DNA from: Pseudorhodoplanes sinuspersici
Lineage (GTDB): Bacteria; Pseudomonadota; Alphaproteobacteria; Rhizobiales; Xanthobacteraceae
Direction of reading: 5' to 3'
Assembly (NCBI RefSeq): GCF_002119765.1
Contig: NZ_CP021112.1
Span: 3,776,501 to 3,840,500, forward strand
Length of the DNA stretch: 64,000 nt
The translations under genes were made by a program, and so were the position numbers. The notes beneath the pieces were generated by a model. The model worked only from the letters and a program-made list of their open reading frames with translations, made no database searches and was not told the DNA's origin. Position 1 is the stretch's first letter. The number at the start of each line of letters is the position of its first letter. Below are positions 26,922-35,499 of the stretch, in pieces.

Positions 26922-27629
26922 TCAGCGCACGTCGATGCGCGCGTTTTTGACGCCGCCCGCGCGCACGATCTTCGTCCACTCGCGCAAGAACTTCTTGTAA
27001 TAGGAGAGATCGCGCTGCCAGATGCTGTTGATGGCCATGCCGCGGACCATGTTGAGCGTCGACATGATCAGGAAGGACGCTTCCTGCCTGCTGTAGCCGG
27101 CGCGTATGAAGGCCTCGAGCCAGATCGCATTCATGGTCTTGCGATAGCGCTGCATGAACGCATCGAACGGTGCGTTCATCAGCGGATCGGTGCGCGCCGC
27201 GACCATCATTTCCGTGGTCGGGATGAAAGCGGCACCGAGATAGACGTCGACGCAATCGGAGATGAAAGCCGACAATGGATCCTTGCGTGCGGCGGCACTC
27301 GCAGCGATGCGGCGGCCATCGGCAATATGCTGGTCGTAGATATGCGCGCCGGCCGCGATCACGAGATCGGCCTTGGTGCTGTAATGATGCATCAGCGCGC
27401 CGTTGGAAAATCCGGCGCGCACGGCCACTTCCTTGGTGGTCAGGCCGTTATAGCCGCGCTCGCGCAACACCTCGAGCGTGGCATTCAACAGCTTCTCGCG
27501 CGCGGCCTTGCTGCGCGATTCCTGTGTGCGGCGCGCGGGAGGGCGGCGCTTCGGTGTGTCGCCGGTGGCGCGCGATTGCAGCGGCGTGCGGCTCGCTGTC
27601 GCGCGTGCGGAAGCGCGTGTGCCTCGCAT
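26922..27629 (-). CDS. TetR-family transcriptional regulator
   Basis: 235 residues. After a basic, Ala/Arg-rich extension (~1-40) comes a TetR helix-turn-helix domain (AAREKLLNATLEVLRERGYNGLTTKEVAVRAGFSNGALMHHYSTKADLV), then a helical ligand domain. It probably represses itself and the MetE-C-like gene 50 bases downstream. The ligand is unknown. Confidence 0.9.
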   Translation of the reverse strand: MRGTRASARATASRTPLQSRATGDTPKRRPPARRTQESRSKAAREKLLNATLEVLRERGYNGLTTKEVAVRAGFSNGALMHHYSTKADLVIAAGAHIYDQHIADGRRIAASAAARKDPLSAFISDCVDVYLGAAFIPTTEMMVAARTDPLMNAPFDAFMQRYRKTMNAIWLEAFIRAGYSRQEASFLIMSTLNMVRGMAINSIWQRDLSYYKKFLREWTKIVRAGGVKNARIDVR

Positions 27630-27671
27630 TCGTTCTCCTCCCGTTCGGTTCTGACGACCGTTTTTGTTTGC

Positions 27672-27717
27672 GCATGATCGTTTTCGAAAACGGGACAGCC
27701 GCTTTTCCGGATCATGC
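27672..27717. repeat. 'GCATGAT' inverted repeat
   Basis: GCATGATCGTTTTCG at the left and ATCATGC at the right flank a GTTTTCGAAAACGGG core. It resembles the widespread GCATGAT-type elements of Hyphomicrobiales. Confidence 0.6.
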
Positions 27718-27810
27718 TCCGTCGTGAGGATGCTTGCGCGTCATCGGCGGCAAGTCAAGTTACATTCCGGCTGCTCGGTATGTTTGTCGTGTGGGCAGAG
27801 AACCGGAGCA

Positions 27811-27830
27811 GCCCATTTTCGGAAATGGGC
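27811..27830. other. Perfect 8-bp hairpin with TCGG loop
   Basis: GCCCATTT / AAATGGGC around TCGG. No U-tract follows; purpose unknown. Confidence 0.55.
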
Positions 27831-28204
27831 AGAAGGGAAGGAAGCAGACGCGCAAAGGTGGTGGTGCGCGGAAGAGTGCGTTGATGGGGCCAGCCATCTT
27901 TGAGCGGCACAACGCACGTCGCGAAGGGGCGCAAGGCCTGGCAAAGGCGCGGTTTGCGGGTGCTTGGCTTGCGGTTGGCGGAACGAGAGGAACGCCGGAC
28001 GGCTATGCGAGCATTTCCGGAAGCATCGTATCGGGGACGCTCTTCGATCGATGCTCGTGACCTGAGCATCCGATCTTCTTCGAGCATGAACAGTGCGAGA
28101 AAAACGATACTATAGGAATTTTTTCATGCGAAACACGTAAAGGCGAAGCCCGGCTTAATTTATGCCTTTGCCGCCGTTTTCTTGAGAATTGGCACGGGTT
28201 TAAA

Positions 28205-28242
28205 GCCCACATCCGAGGTCTGGCGCTGCCTCGGGTGTGGGC
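28205..28242 (-). terminator. Strong hairpin after the NMT1-type gene
   Basis: GCCCACATCCGAGG and CCTCGGGTGTGGGC pair over 14 positions (one wobble) around a 10-base loop, 16 bases after the stop of the minus-strand solute-binding protein gene. The minus-strand sequence after it is TTTAAACC, a weak U-tract, so it is a likely terminator. Confidence 0.7.
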
Positions 28243-28257
28243 GAGCGAGGGTTGCGG

Positions 28258-29256
28258 CTAATTCTTCTTCGCCTTGTCGTAATAGGAGAGGTCATAATAT
28301 TTGCCGGGATCGGTGAGCTCTTTTTTCGGCTCGGCATATTGGCTGCGCAGTTGCAGCACGGTCTTCACGCCCTCGGGGTCGAGCACGGCGCCGCGGGTGA
28401 AGCCTTTGCTCGGGTGAAGCAGCACGTCATAGGAGCGTGCGGCGAGTGTCTCCGACAGGTTCGGTGCGTTCTTGCGCAGGATGGCGATGGCTTCTGCCTT
28501 GTTGGCCGGATCATAGAGCCAGTCGAGCGCCGCGGTGTAGGCGCGGATGTAGCCGATGAGTTCCTTCTCGTTCTCCTTAGCCCATGAGCGGCGGGTGGCG
28601 CCGACAAGACCCTGGTAACGGCCAAGCGCTTCATCGGCATTGGCCAGGCGATTGAAGCCTTCGGCTTCGGCATTGACCTCGAACGGCGATATCAGCAGCG
28701 TCGCGGCATGCTCCTTTTTCAGGAGTGCTTGATATCGCTGCACGACGCCGCCGGCGCTGACGAACTCAAAGTCGCCCGGCTTCAGCCCACCATTTTCGAG
28801 AAGCTTGCGCAGTACGAAGGCGTAACCGGTGGTGAGCGCATCGACGGACACCTGCTTGCCCTTGAGGTCGGAGATCGCCTTGACGTCCGGAACAGCGACC
28901 AGCCGCAGAAAACCGTTGTCGCCGCCCATGAAGGCGAAGATGTCAGGTTGCACGTCGGTCTTGGCCGCGCCCTGTCCCTCGCTATAGGCGACGACATTGT
29001 CGATCGCCGTCATGGCGATATCGAATTTGCCCTCGATCAGGTTCTTGAGCTGGAATTGCGAATTCGGCGTCGGCGTCACTTTGACGGAAACACCATTCTT
29101 TTCAAAATAGCCTTTGTCCTGCGCCACCCAGATCGGCCAGTTGAATCCGCCGGGAAAGACGATGACCTCGATCGGCTTTGCGCTTTGCGCCGAGGCGGCG
29201 GTGAGCCCGAAAGCAGCAAGACATGCGATCATCGCCGCATGAATCATTTTTCTCAT
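28258..29256 (-). CDS. NMT1/SsuA-like ABC solute-binding protein
   Basis: 332 residues. Signal peptide then PIEVIVFPGGFNWPIWVAQDKGYFEKNGVSVKVTPTPNSQFQLKNLIEGKFDIAM, the NMT1/THI5-like pattern of binding proteins for sulfonates, nitrate, thiamine precursors or aromatic acids. GGGAG six bases before ATG 29256 decides the start. No ABC permease or ATPase adjoins. A terminator upstream isolates it from the monooxygenase operon. Confidence 0.86.
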   Translation of the reverse strand: MRKMIHAAMIACLAAFGLTAASAQSAKPIEVIVFPGGFNWPIWVAQDKGYFEKNGVSVKVTPTPNSQFQLKNLIEGKFDIAMTAIDNVVAYSEGQGAAKTDVQPDIFAFMGGDNGFLRLVAVPDVKAISDLKGKQVSVDALTTGYAFVLRKLLENGGLKPGDFEFVSAGGVVQRYQALLKKEHAATLLISPFEVNAEAEGFNRLANADEALGRYQGLVGATRRSWAKENEKELIGYIRAYTAALDWLYDPANKAEAIAILRKNAPNLSETLAARSYDVLLHPSKGFTRGAVLDPEGVKTVLQLRSQYAEPKKELTDPGKYYDLSYYDKAKKN

Positions 29257-29341
29257 TCTCTTCTCCCTTGGTTTTTGTTTTCTCCCAATGACATCGTGAC
29301 ACGACACCAGTTGCCGACGCCATGTCCAAATCGCCGCGCAT

Positions 29342-29374
29342 AAAAAAATGCCGCAACCTGAAAGGTTGCGGCAT
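29342..29374 (-). terminator. Intrinsic terminator of the monooxygenase operon
   Basis: ATGCCGCAACCT / AGGTTGCGGCAT, 12 perfect base pairs with a three-base loop, followed on the minus strand by TTTTTT. It ends minus-strand transcription from the LLM/flavin-reductase unit. Confidence 0.9.
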
Positions 29375-29443
29375 CAAAATCCTTGTCGCTTGGGAGGACA
29401 AGGTGAACTGACAAAACGCGGCCAAGCGAAATGGACCCCGGGC

Positions 29444-29511
29444 CGCGTGAAGAGAACGCGTCGAAACAAAAACTCAGATCCCGGCTTTGATAGTATCAAA
29501 GCCGGGGATTT
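29444..29511. repeat. 'CCGGCTTTGAT' repeat, copy 1
   Basis: CGCGTGAAGAGAACGCGTCG, then CCGGCTTTGATA / TATCAAAGCCGG forming a hairpin. The same arrangement recurs at 31345-31420. Confidence 0.8.
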
Positions 29512-29521
29512 AACGGTCTGC

Positions 29522-30601
29522 TCAGGCGGCTCGACGCTCCTGATGCTTGCCCTGGAAATTCGGCGCCACTTCGCTCATGAAGCGGTCCATCTCCTCCAGA
29601 ACCATCTTGTGCGGCTTCATGCCGACATTGAAGTAGAGGATGACTTCGTCGAAGCCGGCGGCCTCGACCTTCTTCAGCGTTTCGGTGATGCGCGCGGAAT
29701 TGCCGATCAGCACCGAATTCTCGGTCAGGTCTTCCGGCTTCACCTTGTGCAGGCGCTCGACCATGTCGATGAAGTAGCGATAGCTCGGGGGCGCCGTGCG
29801 CGGGTCGCCCGGGAAGGAGGGGATCACGCACTCCTTGTAGTAGCGGATCTGGCGGTCGCGCTGGGCCTTCTCGCTCGCCGCGTCATCGGCAAAATGGGTG
29901 AAGTAGCTGCACATCAGGCGCTTGGGCGTCGTGCCGTATTTGGCGCAGCTCTCCTTGTAGAGATCGGCGACCTGCTTGAGACCGCCGAAGCTCATGGCGG
30001 CGGCGAAGGGCGCAACGATCAGACCGCAATCGAGCCGTGCCGCCAGTTCGATCGAGGGCTTGGAGAACGAGGCCACATAGATCGGCATCGGATTCTGCAG
30101 CGGCTGCGGCGTGATCCGCACATCCTCGAACTGGTAATGCTTGCCCTTGTAGTCGATGCGCTCGCCGTTCGAACCCCACAGCTTGCGCAGGATATCGACG
30201 CCTTCGTCGAAGATCGACTGGTTGTCGTCGAACGACACGCCGAACGGCAGATATTCGCGACGGTCGTAACCGCGGCCGGCGGCGAAATCGACGCGGCCGC
30301 CGGAGAGGAGATCGAGCGTCGACCATTGTTCGGCAACGCGGATCGGGTTGTGCAGCGGCAGCACGGTGACGGCCGGAGCGAGACGGATATGTTCGGTGCG
30401 TGCGGCGATATAGGCCAGCACCATTTCCGGAGATGAATTCACGCCGAGCGAATTGAAGTGATGTTCACCGATCCAGGCCGAGTGCATGCCGAGCTTGTCG
30501 GCATAGAGCGCTTCGGCGGTGAGGTCCTTCACGAACGTATTGGCGTCGCGCGTGTTGCCCTCATAGTGATTGTCAGACAGTGTGAAGTAACCGAATTCCA
30601 T
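29522..30601 (-). CDS. LLM-class flavin-dependent monooxygenase
   Basis: 359 residues of the bacterial luciferase superfamily. Begins MEFGYFTLSDNHYEGNTRD, with AWIGEHHFNSLGVNSSPEM, APAVTVLPLHNPIRVAEQW, STLDLLSGGRVDFAAGRGY and a C-terminal FMN/substrate barrel. It oxidises a substrate with O2 and reduced FMN supplied by a flavin reductase. The partner reductase lies directly upstream on the same strand (60 bases), so a two-component system. The start ATG has GGGAGATTGAA before it. Substrate unknown. Confidence 0.9.
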   Translation of the reverse strand: MEFGYFTLSDNHYEGNTRDANTFVKDLTAEALYADKLGMHSAWIGEHHFNSLGVNSSPEMVLAYIAARTEHIRLAPAVTVLPLHNPIRVAEQWSTLDLLSGGRVDFAAGRGYDRREYLPFGVSFDDNQSIFDEGVDILRKLWGSNGERIDYKGKHYQFEDVRITPQPLQNPMPIYVASFSKPSIELAARLDCGLIVAPFAAAMSFGGLKQVADLYKESCAKYGTTPKRLMCSYFTHFADDAASEKAQRDRQIRYYKECVIPSFPGDPRTAPPSYRYFIDMVERLHKVKPEDLTENSVLIGNSARITETLKKVEAAGFDEVILYFNVGMKPHKMVLEEMDRFMSEVAPNFQGKHQERRAA

Positions 30602-30660
30602 TTCAATCTCCCTGGAATGCGTTGTTTTTTGCCGATGTCACTTGCTAACGCCGCATCGCT

Positions 30661-31179
30661 TCAAGCGATCGGCACGATCCAGTCGACGCCTTCACCGAGG
30701 CCGACCGTATATTGTCCATCCTGATACAGCAGCGGCGCGACCTGTCCGCGCACGGCAACCTGACGCACCTTGCCGACGATAATGGAATGGGTGCCATAGC
30801 TGGAGATCGCATCCATGTCGCAGAACACGCTGGCCTGCGCCGGAATGAGATAGGGCAGTTCTTCATCGTCGCTCGCCCATTCGCCGCACAGGAAACGGTC
30901 GGTGCCCGCCGGCGTGCCGCCACTGAAGGCATTGGCGATCTCGATGTGATGCGCCTGCAGGATATTGACGCAGAACTGGCCGGCGCGGATCATCGGCGTG
31001 TGAATGCTGGCGCGCTGATTGATGCAGATCAGCAGCGAGGGCGGGGCCATCGATACCGATGTCACCGAGGTGACGGTGATGCCGTAACGGACGCCGGCAT
31101 GTGCAGTCGAAATCACGCTGACCGCACTGGTGAGGCGACGCATGGCCTTGCGGAAATCGGTGCCGAGTTCGTCCATCAT
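30661..31179 (-). CDS. Flavin reductase (HpaC-like) component
   Basis: 172 residues of the flavin reductase / FMN-binding split-barrel family: FRKAMRRLTSAVSVIST, YGITVTSVTSVSMAPPSLLICINQ, CVNILQAHH and SSYGTHSIIVGKV. It reduces FMN with NAD(P)H for the monooxygenase. Start ATG 31179 has CAGGGAGAG upstream; an earlier in-frame ATG (31233) is less likely. First gene of the operon; two half-palindromic operator-like sites lie ~60 bases upstream. Confidence 0.9.
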   Translation of the reverse strand: MMDELGTDFRKAMRRLTSAVSVISTAHAGVRYGITVTSVTSVSMAPPSLLICINQRASIHTPMIRAGQFCVNILQAHHIEIANAFSGGTPAGTDRFLCGEWASDDEELPYLIPAQASVFCDMDAISSYGTHSIIVGKVRQVAVRGQVAPLLYQDGQYTVGLGEGVDWIVPIA

Positions 31180-31234
31180 TTCTCTCCCTGGTCGGCTGGT
31201 TTGGGCCTTGTTCTTATCGTTGGAAGAGATCATA

Positions 31235-31264
31235 CTTGCAAATGCAACAGTTGTAAATGCACTA
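31235..31264. promoter_or_regulatory. Probable MarR operator
   Basis: TTGCAAATGCAA (31237-31248) is a near-palindrome and TTGTAAATGCA (31252-31262) repeats it 15 bases on. Located between the divergent flavin-reductase and marR genes, about 60 bases upstream of the first. Symmetric AT-rich sites of this size are typical for MarR dimers. Confidence 0.6.
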
Positions 31265-31319
31265 TTTGGTCAGAGTCACTGACCTTTTGACAGGACCTGA
31301 GGGCCTCTCGTAAGAGCAA

Positions 31320-31420
31320 ATAGAGCGTTTTCGAGCGTAGTGAGTACCGGTTCGCGTGAAGAAAACGCGTCAAAAAAAAGCTAGAGCCCCGGCTTTGATT
31401 TCATCAAAGCCGGAAGGGCT
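31320..31420. repeat. 'CCGGCTTTGAT' repeat, copy 2
   Basis: CGCGTGAAGAAAACGCGTC, then CCCCGGCTTTGAT / ATCAAAGCCGG. Same order as the copy at 29444-29511; the two flank the monooxygenase operon. Confidence 0.8.
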
Positions 31421-31449
31421 TTAATCTGTCGGCAGGAGAGTCTTTCGCC

Positions 31450-31950
31450 GTGATCGACCGCCCCCATCTCGATCTGTCCGAGTACCTGCCGTACCTGATC
31501 AACCGGGTCGGGTCGGCCCTGGTCGAGCGCATGCAGGAAGAATTGTCGCCGCACGGACTGAGCATCGCCATGTGGCGCGTGCTGGCGGTTCTGTCCGATA
31601 TCGACAAGCAGCGGCAGATCGATATTGCCGAGATGACGGCGATCGATGTTTCGACCATGTCGCGCCTGGTCTCGCGCCTGATCAAGATGGAGCTCGTCAG
31701 CCGCGTGCGCTCCGACACCAACAACCGCGAAGTCATTGTCGAACTGACGACCAAAGGCCGCACATTGGTGAACCGGCTGATCCCGACCGCCCGCAAAATG
31801 GAGCGAGCGGCGGTGGCTGGCCTGTCTTCGGGCGATCTTGCCATCACCCGCGATTGCCTGCGGCAGATGTATTTCAATATCGCGCCGCAACAGGACAAGG
31901 ACGCCGAGCCGCAAAAGCCGGTCCCGGCGCAACCGCGCAAGGCTGGCTAA
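31450..31950 (+). CDS. MarR-family transcriptional regulator
   Basis: 166 residues starting at GTG, with AGGAGA upstream. A winged-helix domain: YLPYLINRVGSALVERMQEEL, ALSIAMWRVLAVLSDIDKQ region, DIAEMTAIDVSTMSRLVSRLIKMELVSRVRSDTNNREVIVELT. Divergent from the flavin reductase gene and probably its repressor, acting at the repeated TTGCAAATGCA sites between them. Ligand unknown, probably the monooxygenase substrate. Confidence 0.9.
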   Translation: MIDRPHLDLSEYLPYLINRVGSALVERMQEELSPHGLSIAMWRVLAVLSDIDKQRQIDIAEMTAIDVSTMSRLVSRLIKMELVSRVRSDTNNREVIVELTTKGRTLVNRLIPTARKMERAAVAGLSSGDLAITRDCLRQMYFNIAPQQDKDAEPQKPVPAQPRKAG

Positions 31951-32048
31951 AATTTTAGCCGGAACCCATTTTTCCACCGCGCTTTGATCTACCGCAAGGC
32001 GAAAGCCTGTGGCTTGGCCACGCTTTGTTGATGCGAGGAGACTTCATT

Positions 32049-32786
32049 ATGAAAGCGCGCGATGTGATGACCCAGCCTGTCATCTCGGTCGATGCGGATG
32101 CGCCGATCAGTCTTGCCATCCGCCTGCTGCTGCAGAAAAGGATCAGCGGTGTGCCGGTGGTCGATGCGACGGGCAATCTGGTCGGTGTGGTGACCGAGGG
32201 CGATTTCCTGCGACGGGCCGAGTCCGGGACGCAACACACGCAACCGCGTTGGCTGGAATTTCTGATGGGCCCTGGCCTGCTGGCGGACCAATATGTCAAG
32301 GCGCATGGCCGCAAGGTCGGCGAGGTCATGACCCGTGATGTGAAGACGGTCGATGAAGCGACGCAGCTTGAGGACATCGTCGCGCTGATGGAGCGCAACA
32401 ATATCAAGCGCGTGCCGGTGCTGCGCGGCAAGAAGCTGGTCGGCATCGTGACGCGGGCCAATCTGCTGCGAGCCTTGGCGAGTTACCTGCATCCGGGGGC
32501 GCCGGCCTCCACCAGCGATACCGCGATCCGCGAGACAGTGCTCGGCGGGTTGAAGAGCGAGAAATGGGCGCCGTCCGCCACGGTCGATGCGATCGTCCGC
32601 AATGGCGTGGTGACGCTGACGGGCTTCGTCCTGGATGAGCGTCAACGCGCAGCGCTGAAGGTGCTCGCGGAGAATGTGCCGGGCGTCAAGCAGGTCCGCG
32701 ACCATATGGTTTGGGTCGAGCCGATCTCCGGCACAACTCTTGAGCCGGACGATCTGCGCGCGAGCAAAGCATCGCAGCATCATTAA
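32049..32786 (+). CDS. CBS-pair plus BON domain protein
   Basis: 245 residues. Two CBS domains (about 1-60 with VMTQPVISVDADAPISLAIRLLLQKRISGVPVVD, and 90-145 with VMTRDVKTVDEATQLEDIVALMERNNIKRVPVLRG) usually sense adenosyl ligands; the C-terminal BON domain (about 165-235) may bind phospholipids or sit at a membrane. GAGGAG seven bases before ATG 32049 decides the start. It is convergent with the bufferin operon and ends in a shared terminator. Confidence 0.88.
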   Translation: MKARDVMTQPVISVDADAPISLAIRLLLQKRISGVPVVDATGNLVGVVTEGDFLRRAESGTQHTQPRWLEFLMGPGLLADQYVKAHGRKVGEVMTRDVKTVDEATQLEDIVALMERNNIKRVPVLRGKKLVGIVTRANLLRALASYLHPGAPASTSDTAIRETVLGGLKSEKWAPSATVDAIVRNGVVTLTGFVLDERQRAALKVLAENVPGVKQVRDHMVWVEPISGTTLEPDDLRASKASQHH

Positions 32787-32819
32787 CGGCTCCGCGGCCG
32801 CCCATGTCGCGGTGCCGGG

Positions 32820-32861
32820 AGGGCTGCCCCACGGAGGCTGTCGTGGGGCAGCCCGATTTTT
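32820..32861 (+). terminator. Intrinsic terminator after the CBS-BON gene
   Basis: GGGCTGCCCCACG / CGTGGGGCAGCCC hairpin followed by ATTTTTAT on the plus strand. It abuts the stop codon of bufD and the same hairpin can end minus-strand transcripts. Confidence 0.9.
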
Positions 32862-33327
32862 ATCTGTATTGTCGCGCGATCCAGTGATCGAGCGACAGCT
32901 TTCCCGGCCCCTTCGCCATCAGCACGAGGAAGCACGCCGCCCATGTGCCATGCGTCGGCCATGCATCGGGATAGACGAAGATCTCGATCACCAGCGTCAT
33001 GATCAGCAGTGACAGCGCGGCGAAGCGGGTGGCCAGACCCAGCACCAGCAGGACCGGAAAGAAGTGTTCGGCAAATGTCGCAAGATAGGCGGCGAGTGTC
33101 GGATCGATCACCGGCAATCTGTATTCTTCCTTGAACAGTTCGATCGCGCTGCTGGACACTTGCCAGCCCTCGACCTTGGTCTGGCCCGACCGCCAGAAAA
33201 CCGCGGCAATCGGAATGCGCAGCACGAGGGCAAGGAACCAATAGGGGATTTCGGCCATCAGCGCATTGGCACGCAGGACGAGTGCGGACAGTCCGGACGG
33301 CCGTGCAGTCGGAAGCGTCTCGGTCAT
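32860..33327 (-). CDS. bufD: DoxX-family membrane protein of the bufferin cluster
   Basis: 155 residues with about four membrane segments, beginning with a short cytosolic N-terminus. DoxX pattern: [70 protein letters not shown]. In bufferin operons a DoxX protein is usually the last gene and may help supply reducing equivalents or export; its exact role is not settled. The start overlaps the bufC stop by four bases (ATGA). Last gene of the operon. Confidence 0.85.
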   Translation of the reverse strand: MTETLPTARPSGLSALVLRANALMAEIPYWFLALVLRIPIAAVFWRSGQTKVEGWQVSSSAIELFKEEYRLPVIDPTLAAYLATFAEHFFPVLLVLGLATRFAALSLLIMTLVIEIFVYPDAWPTHGTWAACFLVLMAKGPGKLSLDHWIARQYR

Positions 33328-34097
33328 GATGTGCGATCCTCGGCAAGAGCGAAATGGGTCACGGCGCCGGACGCGATCAGGCCGGCGATATTGGCCGTGA
33401 GATCGAAACGATTGTCGCGGTCAGTGGCGTGCGCTGCCGCTTCATCCAGACGCGAGCCGCGCGCCAAGGCGTACAGGAACGCGGCACCACCCGGCGGCAG
33501 TGTCCGGACAAGGACATCGAGGCCGGGGCGAATAACCAGCGCATCTTCCGCCTGCATGTCATCGATGGGACCAAGCGGCCATTCGCCCGCATTCATCGAC
33601 CAGATGGTCACGACGGGATGGTGCGAGCAGACGATCTGCAGCGATGGATGCAAGGTGAAGCGCATCGACCCCACACGGTCCGCGTCGGTGTCCTGAAATG
33701 CCGCTGCCGTCAGCGGTTCGGCATCGGCCGCGTGATAGGCCCGCGTGCGCGCAGCCTCGAGACGCGCGACGTCGGCCAGATACGGCAATTCCGCTGCCGG
33801 TTCGAAGGCTACGATGAAATCGGCAAAATCGTCGCCGTAGGTGTGCAGGATTTTCGAACGCGGCGGATAGGTCGCAACGAAAATGCGCGCCATCGCCGCG
33901 AAGAATTCCTCGCCGACGATGCGTTCGGTCGCCGGGAATTTCGCCTTCAATGTATTGATGAGACCCACCACCACATTGTTGCGGTAGACGGCGAAACGCT
34001 TAACCGGCTGTCGCGTGGTGTGAGATGTGACGTTGTCTGGGATTGCGCTTTGCGGATTGAACAGTGCCGTCGCAAATTCGGATTGCTGCGTGATCAT
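33324..34097 (-). CDS. bufC: DUF2063 partner protein BufC/HvfC
   Basis: 257 residues. The N-terminal DUF2063 domain has [32 protein letters not shown], typical of the HvfC/BufC family (annotated as putative DNA-binding domain). It is known as the helper that brings the RiPP precursor to the DUF692/MNIO oxidase BufB. Start at ATG 34097, one base after the bufB stop. Overlaps bufD by four bases. Confidence 0.85.
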   Translation of the reverse strand: MITQQSEFATALFNPQSAIPDNVTSHTTRQPVKRFAVYRNNVVVGLINTLKAKFPATERIVGEEFFAAMARIFVATYPPRSKILHTYGDDFADFIVAFEPAAELPYLADVARLEAARTRAYHAADAEPLTAAAFQDTDADRVGSMRFTLHPSLQIVCSHHPVVTIWSMNAGEWPLGPIDDMQAEDALVIRPGLDVLVRTLPPGGAAFLYALARGSRLDEAAAHATDRDNRFDLTANIAGLIASGAVTHFALAEDRTS

Positions 34098-34098
34098 G

Positions 34099-34953
34099 TC
34101 AGGCCGCCTTGCTGTGTGCGGCATGCTTCAGAATCGCCGCGGCGGCGCGAGCCTCATCGGCCAGAACTGGCCAGCTTGGGACGTCATTGTCCCATTCGAT
34201 CAAGGTCGGCAGCGGACCAGCCTTTGCGATGACATCGGCATAGAGTGACCAGACGTCACTGGTGACTGGCGAGCCATGTGCGTCGATCAGAAGCGGCGCG
34301 TCCACATCGTCTGTCTGCGCGTCATGACCGCCGAGATGGATTTCCTTCACACGCGCGAGCGGAAAAACCGCGAGATAGTCTTGCGCGTTGGTGCCGTGGT
34401 TTTTGGCCTGGACGAAAACGTTGTTGATATCGAGCAGCAATCCGCACCCGGTACGGTGGGCGATTTCGGCGAGGAATTCGGTTTCGGGGATCGTCGTATC
34501 CGCGAACTGGATATAGGTCGATGGATTTTCCAGCAGCATTTCTCGATTGAGCGTGTGTTGCACCCGATCGACATGATCGACAATGCGCGCCAGCGTTTCC
34601 GGCGTATAGGGCAGGGGCAAGAGATCATTGAGATAGACCTCCCCATGCGACGACCAGGCGAGATGTTCGGAGAAGCTAGCGGGCTCGTAACGGTCGCACA
34701 AGATCCTGAGCCGGGACAGGTGTTCGGTATCGAGCGGCGCCATCGAGCCGATCGACAAGCCGACGCCGTGAATGGAGAGCGCATAGGTTTCCTGCAAACG
34801 CCTTAGCATGGCGTGCGGTGGTCCACCGGCGCCCATGTAATTCTCGGCATGAACTTCGATGAAGCCGATCGGTTGTTCGGCGGAGACGATGTCGTCGAAA
34901 TGCTGCGGCTTGAAGCCGATGCCGGGAGCTGCGGGAAGCGATGCGCGGATCAT
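34099..34953 (-). CDS. bufB: DUF692 / MNIO oxidase BufB
   Basis: 284 residues of the multinuclear non-haem iron-dependent oxidase family (DUF692, TIM-barrel). Iron ligands or near-ligands visible: His35/Glu37/Asn38 in VHAENY, His62, Glu96-His97, Glu142-Asn143, Asp175/Asn177 in DINNV, His206/His210 in HLGGH, Asp224/His226 in DAHGS and Glu253/Asp255 in EWD. Such enzymes oxidise cysteines of RiPP precursors, in bufferins to thiooxazoles that bind copper. Located between bufA and bufC, transcribed from the same promoter. Complete. Confidence 0.9.
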   Translation of the reverse strand: MIRASLPAAPGIGFKPQHFDDIVSAEQPIGFIEVHAENYMGAGGPPHAMLRRLQETYALSIHGVGLSIGSMAPLDTEHLSRLRILCDRYEPASFSEHLAWSSHGEVYLNDLLPLPYTPETLARIVDHVDRVQHTLNREMLLENPSTYIQFADTTIPETEFLAEIAHRTGCGLLLDINNVFVQAKNHGTNAQDYLAVFPLARVKEIHLGGHDAQTDDVDAPLLIDAHGSPVTSDVWSLYADVIAKAGPLPTLIEWDNDVPSWPVLADEARAAAAILKHAAHSKAA

Positions 34954-34985
34954 GCTAATTCTCCGAACGGATGAATGAGCGTCGT

Positions 34986-35016
34986 CCTTATCCCTCTTGG
35001 TAGAGGAGGGATAAGG
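34986..35016 (-). promoter_or_regulatory. Stem-loop between bufA and bufB
   Basis: CCTTATCCCTC (34986-34996) and GAGGGATAAGG (35006-35016) form an 11-bp perfect stem with a nine-base loop. No U-tract. It lies 14 bases after the bufA stop and 33 bases before the bufB start, a position suited to partial termination or RNA stabilisation so that more precursor than enzyme is made. Confidence 0.6.
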
Positions 35017-35030
35017 AGAGAGCGATGGGA

Positions 35031-35321
35031 TCAGCTCTTGATCGGCGTGAGCGAGCCCATCCCCTTCGGCGTCTTCATCGTGACGCAGGTGCCCTTATCG
35101 ACATACTTCCAGGCGTTGCCCTGATAATCGACCTTTGATGTGCCGGCACAGGTCGTCCCGGGGCCTGCGGCGCAGTCATTCTTGCCAGCCAGCGAGATGC
35201 CATAGCATTTGTCTTTGCCCGGCTGAGCCGCGACCGGCCCTGCCATGGCGGGAGAAGCGGCGATGGCGAGAGCGGCGGCGAAAGAGCTTGCGAGAGCTGC
35301 AGCGGAAAATTTGGTGTTCAT
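35031..35321 (-). CDS. bufA: Bufferin-type RiPP precursor (DUF2282)
   Basis: 96 residues. Signal peptide ([13 protein letters not shown], cleavage after Ala27) and a ~69-residue mature part with exactly four cysteines, Cys39, 50, 58 and 79, in the contexts [22 protein letters not shown] and DKGTCVTM. This is the DUF2282 pattern of bufferins: cysteines are modified by BufB/BufC and the exported product binds copper. ATG 35321 has GGAGG nine bases upstream. First gene of the operon, under a GTAACA-N16-CGAA promoter. Confidence 0.9.
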   Translation of the reverse strand: MNTKFSAAALASSFAAALAIAASPAMAGPVAAQPGKDKCYGISLAGKNDCAAGPGTTCAGTSKVDYQGNAWKYVDKGTCVTMKTPKGMGSLTPIKS

Positions 35322-35413
35322 CCGGTATCCTCCAAAGGGTAATGACGGCGCACACTCCACCTGGCTAACCATCTGGATTGGCGCAGACCGGGTGTCCCGG
35401 CCTTATGCTGAGC

Positions 35414-35439
35414 TTCGCAAAGGCCGTGGCCAGTGTTAC
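35414..35439 (-). promoter_or_regulatory. SigF-type promoter of bufA
   Basis: On the minus strand GTAACA (35439-35434) is followed after exactly 16 bases by CGAA (35417-35414). The bufA ATG is about 90 bases downstream. The same motif, same spacing, drives the divergent sigma-factor gene. It matches, from memory, the Caulobacter SigF consensus GTAACC-N16-CGAA. Confidence 0.8.
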
Positions 35440-35499
35440 GTGCTCACGGTCTTGTGTTCGCCCCGATCGCGGGGTGGTCAGAAAATCTTGGCGCTGCGT

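Larger units (their letters stand above)
27630..28257. other. Long intergenic stretch with hairpins, no gene
   Basis: About 630 bases without a coding frame that resembles its neighbours. It contains an inverted repeat at 27672-27717, a small hairpin at 27811-27830 and a strong hairpin at 28205-28242. Base composition is lower in GC around 28090-28180. Probably the tetR promoter plus a former gene or repeat material. Confidence 0.5.

Noticed and set aside
27734-28060. Possible 108-residue plus-strand gene
   Set aside because: No ribosome binding site, no recognisable domain, contains a hairpin.
29348-30436. Plus-strand 362-residue frame
   Set aside because: Antisense shadow of the LLM monooxygenase and includes a terminator and repeat.
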